Shown here in pieces: positions 61,261 through 64,000 of a DNA stretch of 64,000 bases (within the stretch, counting starts at the first letter, position 1; each line of letters opens with the position of its first letter). The translations under genes were made by a program, and so were the position numbers. The notes beneath the pieces were generated by a model. It worked only from the letters and a program-made list of their open reading frames with translations. It was not told where the DNA came from and ran no database searches. Origin of the DNA: CAYYIS01 sp964470965 (GTDB lineage Bacteria > JAAXHH01 > JABIQT01); NCBI GenBank assembly GCA_964470965.1, contig CAYYIS010000022.1, positions 13,022 to 77,021 on the forward strand, given 5' to 3'.

Positions 61261-63999
61261 ATGTTTTCCATGTTTCAAGATGGTAAGCCGTCAGCACGTA
61301 TCGTTGTCTGTCCTTCTGCCGCACGAGCCGAATACCGGGCTGCGGAGGAATTGCAACGGGTTGTTCGTCGGATGAGCGGGGTCGATTTGCAGATCGTAAA
61401 CGAGGCGGGTAACACAAACAACATCTTTATCGGTCGAGCCGCCAACGGCATGGAGGGCGACCTTTCCGAAGACAATCTAGGCTATGATGGATATCTTATA
61501 AAATCCACTGAAAAAAAACTGGTACTGACCGGTCGCCAGCCTTACTCCTCGCTGTATGCGGTTTATCATCTACTGGAACGCCACATGGCATGCGGGTTTT
61601 TTGAAGAGGGAGAGCAGATTCCCAGGAAAGACAGCTTCTCCATTACCGATACGGAAGTGGTGAGTAAGCCCCGATTTACGTGGCGCATTTATTTCGCCAA
61701 TATGCAGGATGCTTACAGTGGAATGCGTTGGTGGACCTGGAAAGAGTTCAAACCCTGGGTGGATTACCTGGCAAAAAAACGCTTCAACATCATCGAGAGC
61801 GGGAACATCGCGGACTGCTGCGGAATAGGCGCGCTCGCAGCAGCGAAGCTGGGGATAGATATCGTGCTGACCGACTGGCAGAAAGCACGGATTAAACTGT
61901 TGCGGCAGGTCTTCGATTACGCGAGGGAGTCCGGAATCCGAATACTGTTTCGTATGCATTTACATGTGGGTACACCGAATGTTGAGCCTGGCTTTTCCCC
62001 CTATGTGGATGGGCGGCAGCTTCAGGAATTCATCGACCGATACCAGGCGAAAACGGGAGAAGCTATCGCCGTCGTTCCGCTGGAATGGTGCGGGGAGTCC
62101 GAAATCGTGCTCGATCCGAGAGATCCGGTGACCGGGCGGTTCGCTACTGCGGTTGTGGAATCGTATGGCGAAGCGCTCGGGACGGACCACCTGTACGGGC
62201 TATGGCTGCCGACCGAGGAGGTATGGTCCGAGGATGACCCCGTTAAGACGGCGGAACTCACCCACGCTTCGGTTCATGAAATGACCGATGCCATAAAAGC
62301 CGGTGATGAGTGTGCGATCCTCTTCAGTCCCAGGGTGTGTACGGACAACCCTACGGCAGAGGCGCAGGCTAAAGCGGTTCGAGAGGCTGGCCTGCCCGTG
62401 ATCGGAAACATGTTCCTGAACCACAGCGGCCGGATGTATGACTTTCTTCGCACAGACTACTACTGGGGGTTGCCCTGGACCACGGGGATGTGCGGGCAGT
62501 GCGGACGCGAGACCAATCCGAATGGCGACATAAAGACCGCAATTCTGAACGCCCGGTCTCTTGTAGATCATCCCAAAGCTTTTAACCTGCGTGGTTTCAT
62601 GGTGTCATCGGAGACCAATCATCGGAATGTGATGACCATGGATCTTTATGCCGAAATTTGCTGGAATCCCGCTGATGTAGATCCCGATGATTATGTGAAG
62701 CGGTGGAACCGTCGCCGTTACGGCGCAGAAGCCGAAAAGACTTGGCCTGCGGTCCGGCTGTTTGCTGACTCGATCATGTCCTACTTCGATCCGTGCACCC
62801 ATAACGGTCCGCTCTACAGGAATTGGGACGGAACGGGGCTGCATGGACTGACTGCAGGTTCGGTTAAACGCCTTATCGGTTTTCTCCCGGATTTACACAA
62901 AATCCTCACGATTCTCCTGTCTGCCCACGAACGGCTCGAGCATTCACCCATGTATCGTTTTGACCTGATCGACATCGGTCGAACCTATCTCGCGGGTATT
63001 TTCAATGACAGGCTTGCCCGCACCCGAAAGGCGTTCAGGGCCAGGGACCGGAGCGCGTTCGAATCGCACGCCGCTGAAGTGGAACAGATCATGCACACGA
63101 TAGCGCGTTGTTGCAGTGCCCATGAACAGTTTCGATTAAAAACACATGACGACTGGGCGGCACGGTGGCCCGATATCATACCGGGCCACGACAACAGAGA
63201 GAGCAACTGGATTACCTTTACCGCGTTGATATCACTGGAAAACTGGCAGGTGCTGCTGGACTACCTTCCGGAAGATTATGCCGAGCTGGTCCTTCACTAT
63301 TTTCTGCCGCGTGTGCAGGGTTACCTTCAGAAGATGCGGGACCACCTGGAGACGGGGAAAGAAATCTCGGGCCGGTTGGTGGATCGGGGTACCGACGTCG
63401 ATCTTCCATCCAGGGTGGCAAATTGGTCCACTCCCACGGGTAACACGCCCTGGTCACCGTACGGGGATACGTGTGAACCGGAACTGACGGATGGGGACGA
63501 GGCACTCGCTCTGGAGCTTATAACAAATGGTTCGGTAAGCGGAAAGTATCCATACTACGAAGGATCTTTGAAAACCCTGGTCTCCCACATGCTCGATACA
63601 TATCCGCCTCCTGATGACATAGCGGAAATACTGGCCGAAGAAGATTATGTTCCGGCGGGGCACCGGACCGTGCTGGCCGGAATGCCGGGGGAGACCATCG
63701 AAGGATTTAACGTTCCGGGTTTTGTAGAGCGTGTCGAAGTTCCTGCCCCGATCAAGACCCATGTTTCCGTTCGGGCCATAAGAAAAGAGTACAATATAGC
63801 GCGCGGTGAGATCGCCCTGTACCTCGTAACCGTACCGCCTGAAATCCTGCTCACACGCCAGGAGAACCAGCCTGCAGAATCCGATGGCCGCGACGTTGCG
63901 GTATTTACTTTCGCGGTCGACGGAAAATCCTATAGGCTGACGCATGACAGCGGGACAGATACGGATGTGGCATCCGTAGTCATCAGGCAGGAGTCCTGA
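61261..63999 (+). CDS. GH89 alpha-N-acetylglucosaminidase-like protein
   Basis: 912 residues. A GH67/GH20-like N-terminal beta domain (about 1-120: YRAAEELQRVVRRMSGVDLQIV, FIGRAANG, SLYAVYHLLERHM) leads to the catalytic barrel (about 130-480) with RWWTWKEFKPWVDYLAKKRFNIIE and two candidate acids, in WLPTEEVWSED and FMVSSETNH. The helical C-terminal domain (about 520-760) contains MYRFDLIDIGRTYLAG, typical of NAGLU. The last 150 residues are an extra beta-rich segment, so it is longer than the 720-740-residue family norm. No signal peptide. Would release terminal GlcNAc from heparan-like or other glycans; substrate not proved. It ends one base before the window end. ATG 61270 is an alternative start. 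Confidence 0.75.
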   Translation: MFSMFQDGKPSARIVVCPSAARAEYRAAEELQRVVRRMSGVDLQIVNEAGNTNNIFIGRAANGMEGDLSEDNLGYDGYLIKSTEKKLVLTGRQPYSSLYAVYHLLERHMACGFFEEGEQIPRKDSFSITDTEVVSKPRFTWRIYFANMQDAYSGMRWWTWKEFKPWVDYLAKKRFNIIESGNIADCCGIGALAAAKLGIDIVLTDWQKARIKLLRQVFDYARESGIRILFRMHLHVGTPNVEPGFSPYVDGRQLQEFIDRYQAKTGEAIAVVPLEWCGESEIVLDPRDPVTGRFATAVVESYGEALGTDHLYGLWLPTEEVWSEDDPVKTAELTHASVHEMTDAIKAGDECAILFSPRVCTDNPTAEAQAKAVREAGLPVIGNMFLNHSGRMYDFLRTDYYWGLPWTTGMCGQCGRETNPNGDIKTAILNARSLVDHPKAFNLRGFMVSSETNHRNVMTMDLYAEICWNPADVDPDDYVKRWNRRRYGAEAEKTWPAVRLFADSIMSYFDPCTHNGPLYRNWDGTGLHGLTAGSVKRLIGFLPDLHKILTILLSAHERLEHSPMYRFDLIDIGRTYLAGIFNDRLARTRKAFRARDRSAFESHAAEVEQIMHTIARCCSAHEQFRLKTHDDWAARWPDIIPGHDNRESNWITFTALISLENWQVLLDYLPEDYAELVLHYFLPRVQGYLQKMRDHLETGKEISGRLVDRGTDVDLPSRVANWSTPTGNTPWSPYGDTCEPELTDGDEALALELITNGSVSGKYPYYEGSLKTLVSHMLDTYPPPDDIAEILAEEDYVPAGHRTVLAGMPGETIEGFNVPGFVERVEVPAPIKTHVSVRAIRKEYNIARGEIALYLVTVPPEILLTRQENQPAESDGRDVAVFTFAVDGKSYRLTHDSGTDTDVASVVIRQES

Positions 64000-64000
64000 G

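Noticed and set aside
1..64000. CRISPR arrays, transposases, phage genes, att sites
   Set aside because: No regularly spaced repeats, transposase motifs or integrase genes seen on either strand.

Overview
The window is a gene-dense stretch of bacterial chromosome of about 50-55 % GC by eye. It has no tRNA, rRNA, CRISPR array or insertion sequence that I can recognise. A run of ten N at 52383-52392 shows that it is a scaffold, so it is probably a metagenome bin or single-cell assembly. The content suggests a heterotrophic, possibly host- or particle-associated lineage such as Poribacteria or Latescibacterota. That is inference only: there is no taxonomic marker gene. It rests on ten phytanoyl-CoA-dioxygenase-like (PhyH) oxygenases, four enolase-superfamily proteins, two peptide-type ABC importers, sulfatase-like and PHP-type hydrolases, GH172 and GH89 glycosidases, and ankyrin, TPR and VCBS repeat proteins.

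Layout. 1-1448: 5' part of a fumarate reductase/succinate dehydrogenase flavoprotein gene (minus). 2144-11222 (plus): ABC importer (binding protein and two permeases), SurE, a degenerate enolase-like protein, PhyH, a zinc-less MDR dehydrogenase and a glycerophosphodiesterase. 17004-11207 (minus): aldo/keto reductase, DUF2914 membrane protein and a heterodimeric ABC exporter. 17093-22593 (plus): PhyH, then a promoter and a second ABC importer ending in another PhyH. 22594-31225: DsbA-like protein, GH172, MFS transporter, threonine dehydratase, M3 oligopeptidase, Gfo/Idh/MocA oxidoreductase and a small membrane protein. 33424-31214 (minus): PhyH and a sulfatase-like protein. 33548-36680 (plus): hxlA-hxlB-M19 peptidase-PhyH. 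36703-41925 (plus): cytochrome c/copper monooxygenase-like protein, PhyH, ankyrin protein and a luciferase-like oxidoreductase. 41979-54733: molybdopterin oxidoreductase, enolase-superfamily proteins, TTC38-like protein, toroid protein, three PhyH and an HpcH/HpaI aldolase. 54894-63999: amidase, VCBS protein, SDR, PHP-type hydrolase, PhyH and GH89.

The recurring theme is a PhyH-type Fe(II)/2-oxoglutarate oxygenase next to a different partner gene each time: importer, sulfatase-like protein, hxlAB plus peptidase, copper monooxygenase-like protein, toroid protein, enolase-superfamily enzyme, aldolase or PHP hydrolase. I read this as a modular catabolic repertoire for small organic molecules and glycans, in which each oxygenase modifies a substrate for its partner. 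Two points stand out. One PhyH lies in a tight operon with the ribulose-monophosphate formaldehyde-fixing pair hxlA-hxlB, which fits an oxidative demethylation whose formaldehyde is recaptured. Three PhyH paralogues lack the aspartate of the HxD iron-binding motif (HxG twice, HxQ once), the change seen in Fe/2OG halogenases.
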